The notes beneath the pieces were generated by a model that had not been told where the DNA came from, did no database searches, and saw only the letters and a program-made list of their open reading frames with translations. A stretch of DNA of 64,000 bases from Komagataeibacter xylinus NBRC 15237. Lineage in GTDB: Bacteria; Pseudomonadota; Alphaproteobacteria; Acetobacterales; Acetobacteraceae. Within the stretch, counting starts at the first letter, position 1. Each line of letters starts with the position of its first letter. The stretch spans positions 1-64,000 of the forward strand of contig NZ_BCTP01000015.1 in the NCBI RefSeq assembly GCF_001571345.1, written 5' to 3'. The translations under genes and the position numbers were made by a program. This document shows, piece by piece, positions 10,666-19,305 of this stretch.

Positions 10666-11614
10666 CGACCGTGCCGCGGGCGGCGGTGGCGGCGGGCTGG
10701 CCACGGCTGTCCTGCGCCTCGATGAACACGCGCGTGACCTCGGGGTAGGCCTGCTTGATCTGGCGCTCGAGCGTGCTGACCACGATCTCGACCTGCCCTG
10801 CCGTCATGTCGTTGCGAAAATCGAGGCTGATCACCACCAGCACGTCGCGCGGGCCGAAATGCATGGAGCGGATCTCGTTCAGCCGCTCGACCCCGTCCGC
10901 CCCCAGCGCCATGGTGCGCAGGGCGCGCAGCACTTCCGGCGCAACCCCTTCGCCCGTCAGCAGCGACTGGGATTCGCGTGCGAGGAAGGCCGCCGTCACG
11001 GCCAGAATGAAGGCAATGAGGATGGAGGCCACGCCATCGAGCACCGGCATGTCCAGCCACTCGGCCAGGACATTGCCCAGCAGGGCCACGAACAGCCCGC
11101 TCAGCGCCGCCGTATCCTCGAACAGGACGGTAAACACGGTGGGGTCCTTGCTCATCTGCACGGCCTCGACCCAGCCGCGCCGGCCCTTGCCCTCCTTGCG
11201 GAAGGCCCGCAGCGCCATCAGCCACACCGAGCCTTCAAACACGATGCTCGCCACCAGCACGGCGTAATTGACCAGCACATGCGCCACCGGCTGCGGGTGG
11301 ATGATGTGGATGATCCCCTCATAGAGCGAGACCCCGGCGCCCAGGCCAAAGATGAGCAGCGCCACCACAAAGGTCCAGAAATACAGCTCCAGCCCGTAGC
11401 CGAACGGGTGCGTGGCCGTGGCCGGGCGGGTCGCGCGCTTCATGCCCACGAGCAGCAGGCCCTGGTTGCCGGTATCGATCAGGGAGTGGATGGCCTCGCT
11501 GAGCATGGAGGCGCTGCCGGTCAGGAAGGCCGCGCCAAATTTGGTGGCCGCCACCAGCAGGTTGCCGCCAAGGGCCGCGAAGATGACCGTTCGGGAAGAT
11601 GAGGAATGTGCCAT
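10655..11614 (-). CDS. Cation diffusion facilitator family transporter
   Basis: Inner-membrane divalent metal/proton antiporter of the CDF family (319 residues, about six membrane segments). The metal-site motifs are SEAIHSLIDTGNQ in the second membrane segment and FEDTAALSG in the fifth; a cytoplasmic C-terminal domain follows (VLVVISLDFRNDM). Which metal is carried cannot be told. The ATG at 11614 has no Shine-Dalgarno sequence and a perfect 12-bp palindrome ends seven bases upstream, suggesting a leaderless or tightly controlled transcript. Confidence 0.92.
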   Translation of the reverse strand: MAHSSSSRTVIFAALGGNLLVAATKFGAAFLTGSASMLSEAIHSLIDTGNQGLLLVGMKRATRPATATHPFGYGLELYFWTFVVALLIFGLGAGVSLYEGIIHIIHPQPVAHVLVNYAVLVASIVFEGSVWLMALRAFRKEGKGRRGWVEAVQMSKDPTVFTVLFEDTAALSGLFVALLGNVLAEWLDMPVLDGVASILIAFILAVTAAFLARESQSLLTGEGVAPEVLRALRTMALGADGVERLNEIRSMHFGPRDVLVVISLDFRNDMTAGQVEIVVSTLERQIKQAYPEVTRVFIEAQDSRGQPAATAARGTVVTP

Positions 11615-11620
11615 TGATTT

Positions 11621-11632
11621 TTCAATATTGAA
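11621..11632. promoter_or_regulatory. Palindrome TTCAATATTGAA before the cation efflux gene
   Basis: Perfect 12-bp palindrome seven bases upstream of the CDF transporter start codon. It would overlap the start of transcription or the ribosome site, so it is a possible operator. No known regulator is assigned. Confidence 0.3.
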
Positions 11633-11754
11633 CCAGAGGCCATCCTATCGCGCCACGCCCCCTTTTAACAGTGCGGCAGGCCTGCGTGCCGGTTGCTAGG
11701 GGCGTGCCGCCTGTCCTATGGTCACGCGGCACTGCCTACGGAGTACCAGCCCAG

Positions 11755-12606
11755 ATGCGCACCACCGTCATCCAGATGGCGCCTGGCGCCTCCGCGCCCG
11801 AGAATATCGATACCGCCCGCGCCCTCATCACCGCCGCCATCACCGCCGACAAGCCCGACCTCGTGGTGCTGCCCGAGATGTGGAGCTGCCTTGGCGGCAC
11901 GCGCGACATGAAATTCGCCGCAGCCGAAGTGCTGCCCGCCCCCGATGGCACGGGCGAGGCGGGGCCGCTGTACCGCTTCCTGTCCGGCATTGCGCGCGCG
12001 CATGGCGTGAGCGTGCATGGTGGCTCGATTGGCGAGCGACATGGGGAGAAGCTGTTCAACACCGCCCTTGTGTTCAACCCGCAGGGCCACGAGGTCGCGC
12101 GCTACCGCAAGATCCACCTGTTTGACGTCACCACCCCCGGCGGCGAGGGCTACCGCGAGAGCGATACCTACGGGCCCGGCTCCGACATCGTGACCGCCCC
12201 GCTTTCACCCGATCTCACCGCCGGGCTTGCCATCTGCTACGACATCCGCTTTCCCGCGCTGTTCCATGCGCTGCGCGCGCGCGGCGCCAACGTGCTGCTG
12301 GTGCCCGCCGCCTTTACCGTAGAGACCGGTCTGGCCCATTGGGAGACGCTGCTGCGCGCCCGCGCCATAGAGACCCAGTGCTGGATGGTGGCCTGCGGCA
12401 CCACCGGCACCCACACCGATGCCGCCGGCCAGCCGCGCCGCACCTATGGCCATTCCATGATCATCGACCCGTGGGGCACCATCGTGGCCCAGGTCTCGGA
12501 TGGGCCGGGATGGAGCACCGCGCGCATCGAACGTGGCGTGATTGACAGCACGCGCGCGCGCATGCCGGTCATGGCACATCACCGCCTGTCCATCCACACT
12601 CCATGA
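11755..12606 (+). CDS. Nitrilase-superfamily amidase (Nit/omega-amidase type)
   Basis: Carbon-nitrogen hydrolase of 283 residues. The Glu-Lys-Cys triad is visible in [15 protein letters not shown] and AICYDIRFP. Members of this branch act as omega-amidase or deaminated-glutathione amidase; which applies here is not certain. ATG at 11755 ([11 protein letters not shown]) has GGAG about 11 nt upstream. The stop overlaps the NAD kinase start (ATGA), so the two are translationally coupled. Confidence 0.92.
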   Translation: MRTTVIQMAPGASAPENIDTARALITAAITADKPDLVVLPEMWSCLGGTRDMKFAAAEVLPAPDGTGEAGPLYRFLSGIARAHGVSVHGGSIGERHGEKLFNTALVFNPQGHEVARYRKIHLFDVTTPGGEGYRESDTYGPGSDIVTAPLSPDLTAGLAICYDIRFPALFHALRARGANVLLVPAAFTVETGLAHWETLLRARAIETQCWMVACGTTGTHTDAAGQPRRTYGHSMIIDPWGTIVAQVSDGPGWSTARIERGVIDSTRARMPVMAHHRLSIHTP

Positions 12607-13406
12607 CCGACATGTCGTACCCCGGCTGGGCCGATGGGTACATTCCCACAAAACTGTGCTTCGCCGCCGCCCCCAACGAGAGTGCCGGAATATGGCGCAA
12701 ACGGCTGGTGGACCAGTACGGCCAGTGCCCGCCCGAGGAGGCGGACGCCCTGATCTGCCTCGGTGGCGATGGCTTCATGCTGGAAACGCTGCACACCACC
12801 CTTGGGCGCACACTGCCGGTTTACGGCATCAACTGCGGCACGGTGGGCTTCCTGATGAACCCCGCCGTACCTGATGACCTGCCCGCCCGCCTTGCCGCAG
12901 CCCAGGTGGCCATCCTGCACCCGCTGCGCATGCAGGCCACCACCATGGATGGCCAGTGCGTGCATGCCCTTGCCCTCAATGATGTATTCCTGTTCCGCCA
13001 GACCCGGCAGGCCGCCAAGATCCGCATCGGGGTGGACGGGCGCGTGCGCCTGCCCGAACTGATCTGCGATGGCGTGCTGATCTCCACCCCCGCAGGCTCG
13101 ACCGCCTACAACCTCTCGGCCCACGGGCCGATCGTGCCGCTCTCGGCCAATCTGCTGCCGCTGACCCCCATCAGCGCCTTCCGCCCGCGCCGGTGGCGTG
13201 GCGCGCTGCTGCCCTCCACCGCGCGGGTGCGCTTTGACATTCTGGAAACCGACAAGCGCCCCGTCGCCGCCGTGGCGGATTTTACCGAAGTGCGCGATGT
13301 CATTTCCGTCGAGATCAGCGAGGCACGCGAGCTGCACACCACCGTGCTGTTCGACCCCGGGCAGAGCCTGTCGGAACGGATCATCGCCGAACAGTTTACG
13401 GCCTGA
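12603..13406 (+). CDS. nadK: NAD kinase
   Basis: Phosphorylates NAD to NADP with ATP; cytosolic. The 267-residue protein shows GGDGFML at residues 54-60, the nucleotide-site segment NDVFLFRQ and [16 protein letters not shown]. Length fits the short alphaproteobacterial form. It starts inside the stop codon of the amidase gene (ATGA overlap) and is followed by a structured intergenic repeat shared with the convergent neighbour. Confidence 0.96.
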   Translation: MTDMSYPGWADGYIPTKLCFAAAPNESAGIWRKRLVDQYGQCPPEEADALICLGGDGFMLETLHTTLGRTLPVYGINCGTVGFLMNPAVPDDLPARLAAAQVAILHPLRMQATTMDGQCVHALALNDVFLFRQTRQAAKIRIGVDGRVRLPELICDGVLISTPAGSTAYNLSAHGPIVPLSANLLPLTPISAFRPRRWRGALLPSTARVRFDILETDKRPVAAVADFTEVRDVISVEISEARELHTTVLFDPGQSLSERIIAEQFTA

Positions 13407-13412
13407 ATGATA

Positions 13413-13491
13413 AAAGTTTTTGGCGAAGCTTTTTGCAAAAAGCTTCGAAAGAACGCCGCCTTTTTGAAAAAAGGCGGCGCCCAAAAACTTT
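13413..13491 (+). repeat. Three-way-junction intergenic repeat, copy 3
   Basis: Near-perfect copy between the convergent nadK and YgjP-like genes: outer stem AAAGTTTTTGG/CCAAAAACTTT, hairpin GAAGC/GCTTC and hairpin GCCGCC/GGCGGC. It starts seven bases after the nadK stop. Confidence 0.85.
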
Positions 13492-13504
13492 GATCCGTTC
13501 CCTT

Positions 13505-14224
13505 TTACCCAACCAGCCGGTGCAGGCTCGCCCCGTTGGCCCGCAGCCATTTCTCGGCCTGGCGGCGATGGGGGGTAAGCTGATCGACCAGCAGCCAGAA
13601 ATCCGGCCCGTGATTCATGTGCCGCAGATGGGCGAGTTCATGGGCGATGATGTAATGCTGCACCTCCTGCGGGGCCATGACCAGCCGCCAGCACAGCATG
13701 ATGCTGCCATCGGATGAGCAACTGCCCCAGCGGCTTTTCGTATCGCGCAGCCTGAGCTGGGTGGGGCGCAGGCCACTGGCTTCGGCCTGAAGGCGCAGCC
13801 GCGCGGGCAGCAGCACCTGCGCCTGCGCGCGCAGATAGGCCATGACGCGCCGGGAGATGAACTCGGCCGCACCGCTCACATGCAGGCGGCCTTCTTCCAG
13901 CCACGCACCCCGCCGGGCCTCGGGGCAGTGCACGATCTCGCGGCTCTGGCCATCAAGCAGCACATGCCCGCCATGGCGCAGCTCGGCGGCAGGCGGCAGG
14001 CGTGCAAGACCGGCCGCGACCCAGCCGGAATGGGCGCGCAGCAGGGCCAGCCCATCCGCCCTGCGGGCCGCGCGCGGCAGGGTCATGACCACATGCCCCG
14101 CCACGGGGTCGATGCGCATGGAAATCCGCCGCGCCCGCGCCGAGACACGCCAGCGCACCGGAACCGACCCCGATGCGATGGGCACGCTCTCCAGCCCGTT
14201 ATCCTGCCCCGCGCCCTGCGCCAT
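13505..14224 (-). CDS. YgjP-like metallopeptidase-fold protein (DUF45)
   Basis: 239-residue member of the YgjP/DUF45 family, a zinc-peptidase-like fold with the motif HELAHLRHMNHGPDFW near residues 190-205 (HExxH plus the third His ligand) and the conserved RDTKSRWGSCSS before it. The cellular role is poorly known. The start ATG overlaps the stop of the upstream ycgN-like gene (TGATG), so the two are coupled. It is the last gene of a leftward run that begins with ABC transporter genes at 17398. Confidence 0.88.
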   Translation of the reverse strand: MAQGAGQDNGLESVPIASGSVPVRWRVSARARRISMRIDPVAGHVVMTLPRAARRADGLALLRAHSGWVAAGLARLPPAAELRHGGHVLLDGQSREIVHCPEARRGAWLEEGRLHVSGAAEFISRRVMAYLRAQAQVLLPARLRLQAEASGLRPTQLRLRDTKSRWGSCSSDGSIMLCWRLVMAPQEVQHYIIAHELAHLRHMNHGPDFWLLVDQLTPHRRQAEKWLRANGASLHRLVG

Positions 14225-14712
14225 CAGCGCCCGCGCGGGCGGGTGCGGCAGAATGCATCCTTCGGGGCCTCGCCGGGCCAGTCGATGATGTGGTCTTCCA
14301 GCAGGCCCGCGCGGCGCTCGCTGATGGCCCGGCCACTGACCGATATGCCCGCCTCATGCACCGTCTCGTGCGTGCCGGACACCAGCGGGTGCCACCAGGG
14401 TAGCGGCTCGCCATCGCGCACCAGCACGTAACCGCAGGTAGGCGGCAGCCAGTCGATATCGGCCAGCATTTCCGCCGTCAGGCTGATGCAGTCCTGCACG
14501 CGGCGATGGCGGTGGGCGTAATCGGTGCACAGGCAGGTGGTGGTGTCGAGCAGGCGGCAGGCGACATCGGTAAACAGCACCTCGTCCGTCTCGTCCTCGC
14601 GCAACTTGTGCAGGCAGCACCGCCCGCAGCCATCGCACAGTGATTCCCACTGCGCGCGGGTCATCTGCGCCAGCGGCGTCGTCTCCCAGAAAGGAGGGGT
14701 CTCATCGGTCAT
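14224..14712 (-). CDS. YcgN-like cysteine cluster protein (UPF0260)
   Basis: 162 residues with the family's Cys-rich signature, CDGCGRCC near residue 27, then CRLLD, CLCTDY, VQDCISL and PPTCGY, which probably bind an Fe-S cluster or zinc. The fold is that of the YkgJ/YcgN group of unknown reaction. It begins 34 bp after the permease fragment gene and overlaps the YgjP-like gene downstream. Confidence 0.9.
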   Translation of the reverse strand: MTDETPPFWETTPLAQMTRAQWESLCDGCGRCCLHKLREDETDEVLFTDVACRLLDTTTCLCTDYAHRHRRVQDCISLTAEMLADIDWLPPTCGYVLVRDGEPLPWWHPLVSGTHETVHEAGISVSGRAISERRAGLLEDHIIDWPGEAPKDAFCRTRPRGR

Positions 14713-14745
14713 GATGTCGTCCTGCCATATCGCATCCGTATATTT

Positions 14746-15231
14746 TCATTGCAGTGCCGCCGCCGCCATGGCGCACAGCACGGTCATCACCGCGCAGAAC
14801 ACACCCACCCCCGCCACCGGGGCCGCCAGCAGGGGCAGCCACAGCAGGCGCAGCCGTGCCTGCGCCCCGGCGCCAAGTCCGCGCGCCGTGCGCGACAGGC
14901 CGGGCGGCACGGCATCAAGCACGCGCAGCAGCGGCCACAGGGCCGCGGGCGCCACAAACGCTCCCTGCGCCACGCTCCCCATGCCGCCACCCTGCCCCGC
15001 AAGGCCCGGCCACAGCAGCGCCAGCGCCAGCCCCGGCAGCATGAGGGCCAGCATGAGGCCACGCAGCACCACGCACCGCGCGGGCCAGGCCCGATGCATA
15101 ATGGCCTGCGCCCCCAGCACCAGCACGCAGGCCAGCCAAAGCCCCAGCGCGGTGCCGCACCCATCGGCCACCAGCGCGCCGAGCGGGTGGGTGGCAAGGC
15201 GGGGCAGCATCAACCCGCCTTGCGCAGCCAT
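14746..15231 (-). CDS. Half-length ABC transporter permease (PotB/PotC type)
   Basis: 161-residue hydrophobic protein with about four membrane segments. Near the C-terminus, TARGLGAGAQARLRLLWLPL resembles the EAA loop that contacts the ATPase in binding-protein-dependent permeases. Known PotB/PotC-type permeases have about 260-290 residues, so the N-terminal half is missing or highly diverged. It overlaps the end of the substrate-binding protein gene by 22 bp. Together with the motif-less ATPase upstream, a normal import function is doubtful. Confidence 0.6.
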   Translation of the reverse strand: MAAQGGLMLPRLATHPLGALVADGCGTALGLWLACVLVLGAQAIMHRAWPARCVVLRGLMLALMLPGLALALLWPGLAGQGGGMGSVAQGAFVAPAALWPLLRVLDAVPPGLSRTARGLGAGAQARLRLLWLPLLAAPVAGVGVFCAVMTVLCAMAAAALQ

Positions 15232-16241
15232 AACGCAAACCGCCGGGACAGGGGGGCGTAATTCACCTGCCAGAACTGCACATCAACGGGCAGTAGGGCC
15301 GCCGGATGGGCCGGGGTGGACGGCCCTGCGGGTGCTGCCCCCACGAAAGCGGCCTGCCGGTCTGGCTGGACAATGAAATGCAGCAGGTCGCGCGACCGGC
15401 CCAGCCGCTCGGCGGACTGTCCCGCTACTACCGCCCATGACAGGTCATAGGACAGCGCCATGTCGGCATTGATGCCAATCCGCCCCGGCTCCCCGCGCGT
15501 GGCGAGGCTGTCCACAGCCTCACGCGGCGCGCTGCCCATGAGCACCTGCTTGCGTGACAGGAGGCTTGCGGCCTCATTGGGGGTGGACCACCACGTTATA
15601 TAAGGACGCAACTGGCTGAGCTTGCGAAAGGCGCGGTCAACGCCCTGCGGCGTGGCGAGCTGGCCATAAACCTGGGCGGGCGGCACGCCATCAGCCAGCA
15701 GCGCGATCTCGAGCGTGGTGCGCGGGTCGCGCCGCAGGCCGCGCTTGCCCGGAAAGCGCACGATATCCCAGAAATCATTCCATCGCGGCGCGCTGTCACG
15801 CCATGTCTGGTCCCATGCCACCACGACCTGTGTTGCCAGCCCCGGCGCGCCGCAGCCATCGGGGTTGGTGGCGCTGCCTGCCAGATGCACCACAAGGCCC
15901 TGCATGCAGGCGGCGCGGATGGTCGTATCCTCGGCAAAAACCAGCGACCAGGCGCTGGCGCTCCCCCCGGCCTGCACCCCATGGGACTCGAGGTCCGGCA
16001 GGGCGCCCGTCCAGGCCCTGCGCGTAACGGACTGCCCCGTGGCCTGCCTGAAAGGCTGGAAAAACGCGACATCCTGCGCCGGAGCGAGCTGTGGCTCCGT
16101 GCTGGCCACCACCAGCGCGGGGCCGTGGTGGATGCGGGCGGCCGCCTGCACGCCAGCCACCGGCACGGGCAGGGCAGTCAGGGCCACGAGCAGGCCGGGC
16201 AGGATGGCGCTGAGGGAACGGCGGGACACAATCTGGAACAC
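15210..16241 (-). CDS. PotD-like periplasmic substrate-binding protein
   Basis: 343 residues with an N-terminal signal sequence (RRSLSAILPGLLVALTALPVPV, then AxA-type sites) followed by a two-lobe binding-protein domain. WDQTWRDSAPRWNDFWDI and FPGKRGLRRDPRTTLEIALLADG match the spermidine/putrescine-binding family, and the C-terminal IVQPDRQAAF region also fits. Start is a GTG at 16241 without a strong ribosome site. It lies 44 bp after the ATPase gene and overlaps the permease gene, forming an operon. Ligand unknown. Confidence 0.8.
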   Translation of the reverse strand: MFQIVSRRSLSAILPGLLVALTALPVPVAGVQAAARIHHGPALVVASTEPQLAPAQDVAFFQPFRQATGQSVTRRAWTGALPDLESHGVQAGGSASAWSLVFAEDTTIRAACMQGLVVHLAGSATNPDGCGAPGLATQVVVAWDQTWRDSAPRWNDFWDIVRFPGKRGLRRDPRTTLEIALLADGVPPAQVYGQLATPQGVDRAFRKLSQLRPYITWWSTPNEAASLLSRKQVLMGSAPREAVDSLATRGEPGRIGINADMALSYDLSWAVVAGQSAERLGRSRDLLHFIVQPDRQAAFVGAAPAGPSTPAHPAALLPVDVQFWQVNYAPLSRRFALWLRKAG

Positions 16242-16285
16242 GGGTGGGAAACAGCCTTTCGGGCGGGGGCGGAAGATGGCGGACG

Positions 16286-17398
16286 CTACTCCATTTCACC
16301 CCGGAACGGAAAGGCCATTGCCTGCGCGGGCTGCCACGCCAGCACCGCCGCCTGCCCCGGCGCCACGCGCTGCAGGGCGGCAGTGGGCGGGCGGCGCACG
16401 AGCAGTTCCGCCCCGTTTTCCAGCCGCAGGCGCAGCAGCACATGGTCGCCCATCTGGCGCAGGTCGGTCAGCGTGGCCGCGAGCAGGGGCGGCTCGTCAG
16501 GGTCGGCCCCCGTCATGCCGGGGCGGGAGGGAAACATCACGGCCACCCGGTCGGGGCGGATGCACAATGTGGCCAGGTGGTCCGCCGCGACACCGGGCAT
16601 GGCCATGGCCTCGACCGGCAGGCCGCCGGGCAGGTGGGCCAGCGCCACGTCATCCTCCACGCTGGCCACGCGCACGGTCAGGGCATTGACATCACCAAAT
16701 TCGGTGGCCACGCGGTCACAGGCGGGGCGCTCGAACAGGTCGCGCGCCGTGCCCACCTGCAACACGTCCATGCCGTGCATGCAGGCGATCGTATCGCCAA
16801 GCAGCAGGGCATCATCACGCGCGCGGGTCAGCAGCACCACGCACAGCCCGCGCGCGCGGACGAGACGGGCGACAAGGCGGCGCATGGCGCGGCGACTGGC
16901 AGCAGGCAGCGGCGCAAAGACATCTTCAAGCACCAGCACGGGCGGCTCGAACACAAGGGCGCGGCCCAGCATGACGCGCAGCGCCTGCTCGGGGGGCAGC
17001 ATTGCCGGGCGGGCCTGCTCCAGCCCGTCAAGCCCGAGCAGGGCCAGCACGCCGCGCACCCGCGCCATCGCCGCCTGCGACTCCATGCCCCGCGCCCGCA
17101 GCCCGAAGGCAAGATTGGCCTGCACGCTCATATGCGCGAACAGCGGGTCACGCCAGCCAACCAGCGTGCACGGACGGGCCTCGGGCGGGAAGGCCGTGAC
17201 ATCCACGCCATCGATCATGACCTGCCCGGCCCCTGCCGACACATGGCCCGCAAGCAGGTCGGCAACCGTGCTCAGGCACGCCGCCTGCTCATTGACAATG
17301 GCCAGGCACGCCCCGGCAGCAGCCGAAAAGGACAGGCCCGGCGCGCCGGGAGAGGCGGCCAGCGCGCTTGCAACCAGCCGTATGGAGAAAGGAGACAT
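16286..17398 (-). CDS. Degenerate PotA-like ABC ATPase
   Basis: 370-residue protein aligning along its whole length with PotA-type ATPases, including the C-terminal TOBE-like domain, but with every catalytic motif altered. The Walker A position reads NEQAACLST, the Q-loop position WRDPLFAHM, the signature LPPEQALRVML in place of LSGGQ, Walker B VLVLEDVFAPL, and the switch His region LTRARDDA. The frame is intact, so this is not simple decay. It may be a non-hydrolysing scaffold. ATG at 17398 lies about 100 bp from the divergent 17500 gene. Confidence 0.75.
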   Translation of the reverse strand: MSPFSIRLVASALAASPGAPGLSFSAAAGACLAIVNEQAACLSTVADLLAGHVSAGAGQVMIDGVDVTAFPPEARPCTLVGWRDPLFAHMSVQANLAFGLRARGMESQAAMARVRGVLALLGLDGLEQARPAMLPPEQALRVMLGRALVFEPPVLVLEDVFAPLPAASRRAMRRLVARLVRARGLCVVLLTRARDDALLLGDTIACMHGMDVLQVGTARDLFERPACDRVATEFGDVNALTVRVASVEDDVALAHLPGGLPVEAMAMPGVAADHLATLCIRPDRVAVMFPSRPGMTGADPDEPPLLAATLTDLRQMGDHVLLRLRLENGAELLVRRPPTAALQRVAPGQAAVLAWQPAQAMAFPFRGEME

Positions 17399-17499
17399 GC
17401 GATAACAGAAACCTGACTGGGGGGATAAAGCGTTATAAGCAATGGTTACCTCCTTGCCAGAGGATTATCCGCTTCACCCGCCCTAAAAAGGAAACGACA

Positions 17500-17760
17500 A
17501 TGAGCAAGACCACGGACACCATCAAGAACGTGACCCACGAAGACCTGCAGGCCCTGAAAAGCCACATCGAAACCCTGCTGCACACGCATGGCAAACAGGC
17601 GCTGCATGACGTGGCGGGCAAGGCCGAGAAGCTGGCGGGCCACGCCCGTGAAAGCCTGGAAGAGCATGCGCCCAAAAAAGGCGGCTCACGCGCTCGTTCG
17701 TTTGTGGCTATCGCCATTTTCTCGGTGATCGGCTATTTTCTTGGCCGCGCAACGAAATAA
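17500..17760 (+). CDS. ElaB/YqjD-like membrane-anchored protein (DUF883)
   Basis: 86 residues: a charged helical N-terminal part with KSHIETLLHTHGKQALHDVAGKAEKL, then a single C-terminal membrane segment (SFVAIAIFSVIGYFLGRA). This is the plan of ElaB/YqjD proteins, which are tail-anchored and linked to ribosomes or stress in enterobacteria. AAGGAA precedes the ATG at 17500; an upstream in-frame extension from 17368 overlaps the divergent ATPase gene and was rejected. It is followed 40 bp later by a second small membrane protein gene. Confidence 0.8.
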   Translation: MSKTTDTIKNVTHEDLQALKSHIETLLHTHGKQALHDVAGKAEKLAGHARESLEEHAPKKGGSRARSFVAIAIFSVIGYFLGRATK

Positions 17761-17800
17761 GGCATTCTAGCCTGCCGTAACCAGAGGACATGCGAGCATC

Positions 17801-18235
17801 ATGAGAATAGGCGAAATCGGTAAAACCATCATTGAAGGGGAACTGACCCTACGTAAACTGATGGCGATCCGTCTTGGTCGTCAGGCCGCATTCCTGGTTG
17901 TGGCAGCGATATTTGCCTTCTTTGCCGTCATTTCAGGCCATGGGCTGCTATGGGCCTTCTGTTACCAGACCCTGGGCTTCAGCGCCCTTGGCGCGGCGGC
18001 CACGGTCTTCGCGGCCGATGTGCTGGTGGTGCTCATGGGCCTGGTGATGGGCCGCCGCTCCTACATGACGCCAGAGGAAATCCGCGTACGATTCGCACGC
18101 GAACACGCCCTGAACGAACTGCGGCAGACCGTGGCGCTGTCCGCCGTGGCCACCACGGTGGCGGGTCCGCTCACGCGCCATACCTTCCGGGCGGTATGGG
18201 GGCTGCTGCGCAGCCTGTCCGGTCGCGGCAGATAA
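17801..18235 (+). CDS. Small two-segment membrane protein
   Basis: 144 residues with two hydrophobic segments at about 30-50 (AAFLVVAAIFAFFAVISG) and 60-85, and a charged C-terminal tail. Adjacent to the ElaB/YqjD-like gene on the same strand, recalling the yqjD-yqjE pair of enterobacteria, where YqjE is a similar two-segment protein. I cannot confirm family membership from sequence alone. A 14-bp inverted repeat lies just after its stop codon. Confidence 0.7.
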   Translation: MRIGEIGKTIIEGELTLRKLMAIRLGRQAAFLVVAAIFAFFAVISGHGLLWAFCYQTLGFSALGAAATVFAADVLVVLMGLVMGRRSYMTPEEIRVRFAREHALNELRQTVALSAVATTVAGPLTRHTFRAVWGLLRSLSGRGR

Positions 18236-18259
18236 CGCCAGCAGACCGCCGCACACGGA

Positions 18260-18293
18260 CTATCTGGCAATGATCCACGTCATTGCCAGATAG
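18260..18293. repeat. Perfect 14-bp inverted repeat
   Basis: CTATCTGGCAATGA, six-base spacer, TCATTGCCAGATAG. It lies 25 bp after the stop of the 17801 gene and 124 bp before the marR start. No T run follows it on either strand, so it is either a 3' end hairpin or an operator site. Confidence 0.6.
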
Positions 18294-18359
18294 TATCCAT
18301 GCTGAAATTGCATTGGCTCACATTCGCGTTTTCTGGAAACGTGCAGCTTCCGGACATAC

Positions 18360-18386
18360 TAAGCACGCAAATGGTTTGCATGCTTA
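18360..18386. promoter_or_regulatory. Candidate MarR operator
   Basis: Imperfect palindrome TAAGCACGCAAA-TGG-TTTGCATGCTTA with one mismatch between the 12-bp arms, about 30 bp before the marR start codon. MarR regulators usually bind such dyads in their own promoter. It probably controls marR and the efflux genes that follow. Confidence 0.55.
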
Positions 18387-18416
18387 ATATCTGTATGTTC
18401 CCGCTGGCGGAGCCCG

Positions 18417-18896
18417 ATGCCCGATCTGGAGCGCAACAAGAAGGAACTGTCGTTCGGTCGCCGCCTCGCCCGGCTTGGTGCTGCGTGGCGTCGGCAGGTC
18501 GATCACGACCTGCGCGAATATGGCCTGACCGAAGCGACATGGCGGCCTGTCCTGTATCTTGGCCTGCTGCCGCCCCCCGTGCGCCAGACAGACCTCGTGC
18601 GCGTGCTTGAAATCGAAGCCCCATCCGTCGCCCGCCTGCTTGATGTACTGGAACGCCGCGACCTCGTGTTCCGTTCCCCCGACCATGAGGATAAACGCTC
18701 GAAACTCGTCAGCCTGACGGAAAAGGGCGAACGCACGGCACGCCAGGTGCGCCACGCGGTGGAAGCCGTGTCGAGCCGCCTGCTGCATGGCATTTCCTCA
18801 CCGGAACTGCTGGCCTGCTATTCGGTTTTCGAGCGGATCGAAGCCAACCTGCATAAAAAACCCGCCCTCCCCCCCCAGACGGCGGCAATGCGGTGA
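18417..18896 (+). CDS. MarR family transcriptional regulator
   Basis: 159-residue winged-helix regulator. Recognisable are the helix-turn-helix region QTDLVRVLEIEAPSVARLLDVLERRDLV and the wing with the DxRSK-type DHEDKRSKLVSLT near residues 85-100, as in MarR/SlyA proteins that respond to phenolic compounds. It is the first gene of a run followed by DUF1656, HlyD and NodT-type genes, so it probably represses this efflux operon through the palindrome at 18360-18386. Confidence 0.9.
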   Translation: MPDLERNKKELSFGRRLARLGAAWRRQVDHDLREYGLTEATWRPVLYLGLLPPPVRQTDLVRVLEIEAPSVARLLDVLERRDLVFRSPDHEDKRSKLVSLTEKGERTARQVRHAVEAVSSRLLHGISSPELLACYSVFERIEANLHKKPALPPQTAAMR

Positions 18897-19083
18897 TGCC
18901 CCTGCCCTTTCCTCCCCTTTTTCCACCCCATGCCGGGGGCGTGTCCCTGCATTGTGGCACCATTGACGGTTTCTTCCCGCCGCCGTGTCGGCTACAGATA
19001 GCGGCACAGCGGCGCGGAGTCTGTCACCGGGTGTCGCTACCTGCTTCTCCTTCAACGGGACCGTTCGGAATGAGAACCGCCTG

Positions 19084-19278
19084 ATGCTGAGCGAATTCAA
19101 CCTCTTCGGTGTCTTCATGGCACCGATTGTCGTCTATGCCGTCGCTGCCCTGCCTGTCACCATGCTGTTGCGCTCGGTGCTGTGGTGGTGCGGCATAATG
19201 AAATGGTTCTGGCATCTCGCCCTGTTTGAGGTCGCGCTATACACTTGCGTCCTGTGCCTGATGATCCTGTACATCTGA
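19084..19278 (+). CDS. DUF1656 (AaeX-like) small membrane protein
   Basis: 64 residues with two membrane segments (IVVYAVAALPVTMLLRSVL and a second one ending CLMILYI). DUF1656/AaeX proteins are encoded between or beside the FUSC-type pump and HlyD-type adaptor of aromatic acid efflux systems. I start at the ATG at 19084 (MLSEFNLFGVF); an in-frame GTG upstream adds residues not seen in the family. It lies 27 bp before the adaptor gene. Its exact role is not known. Confidence 0.85.
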   Translation: MLSEFNLFGVFMAPIVVYAVAALPVTMLLRSVLWWCGIMKWFWHLALFEVALYTCVLCLMILYI

Positions 19279-19305
19279 CTGTCCCAAGAAGGTTCGAGAA
19301 TCCCC

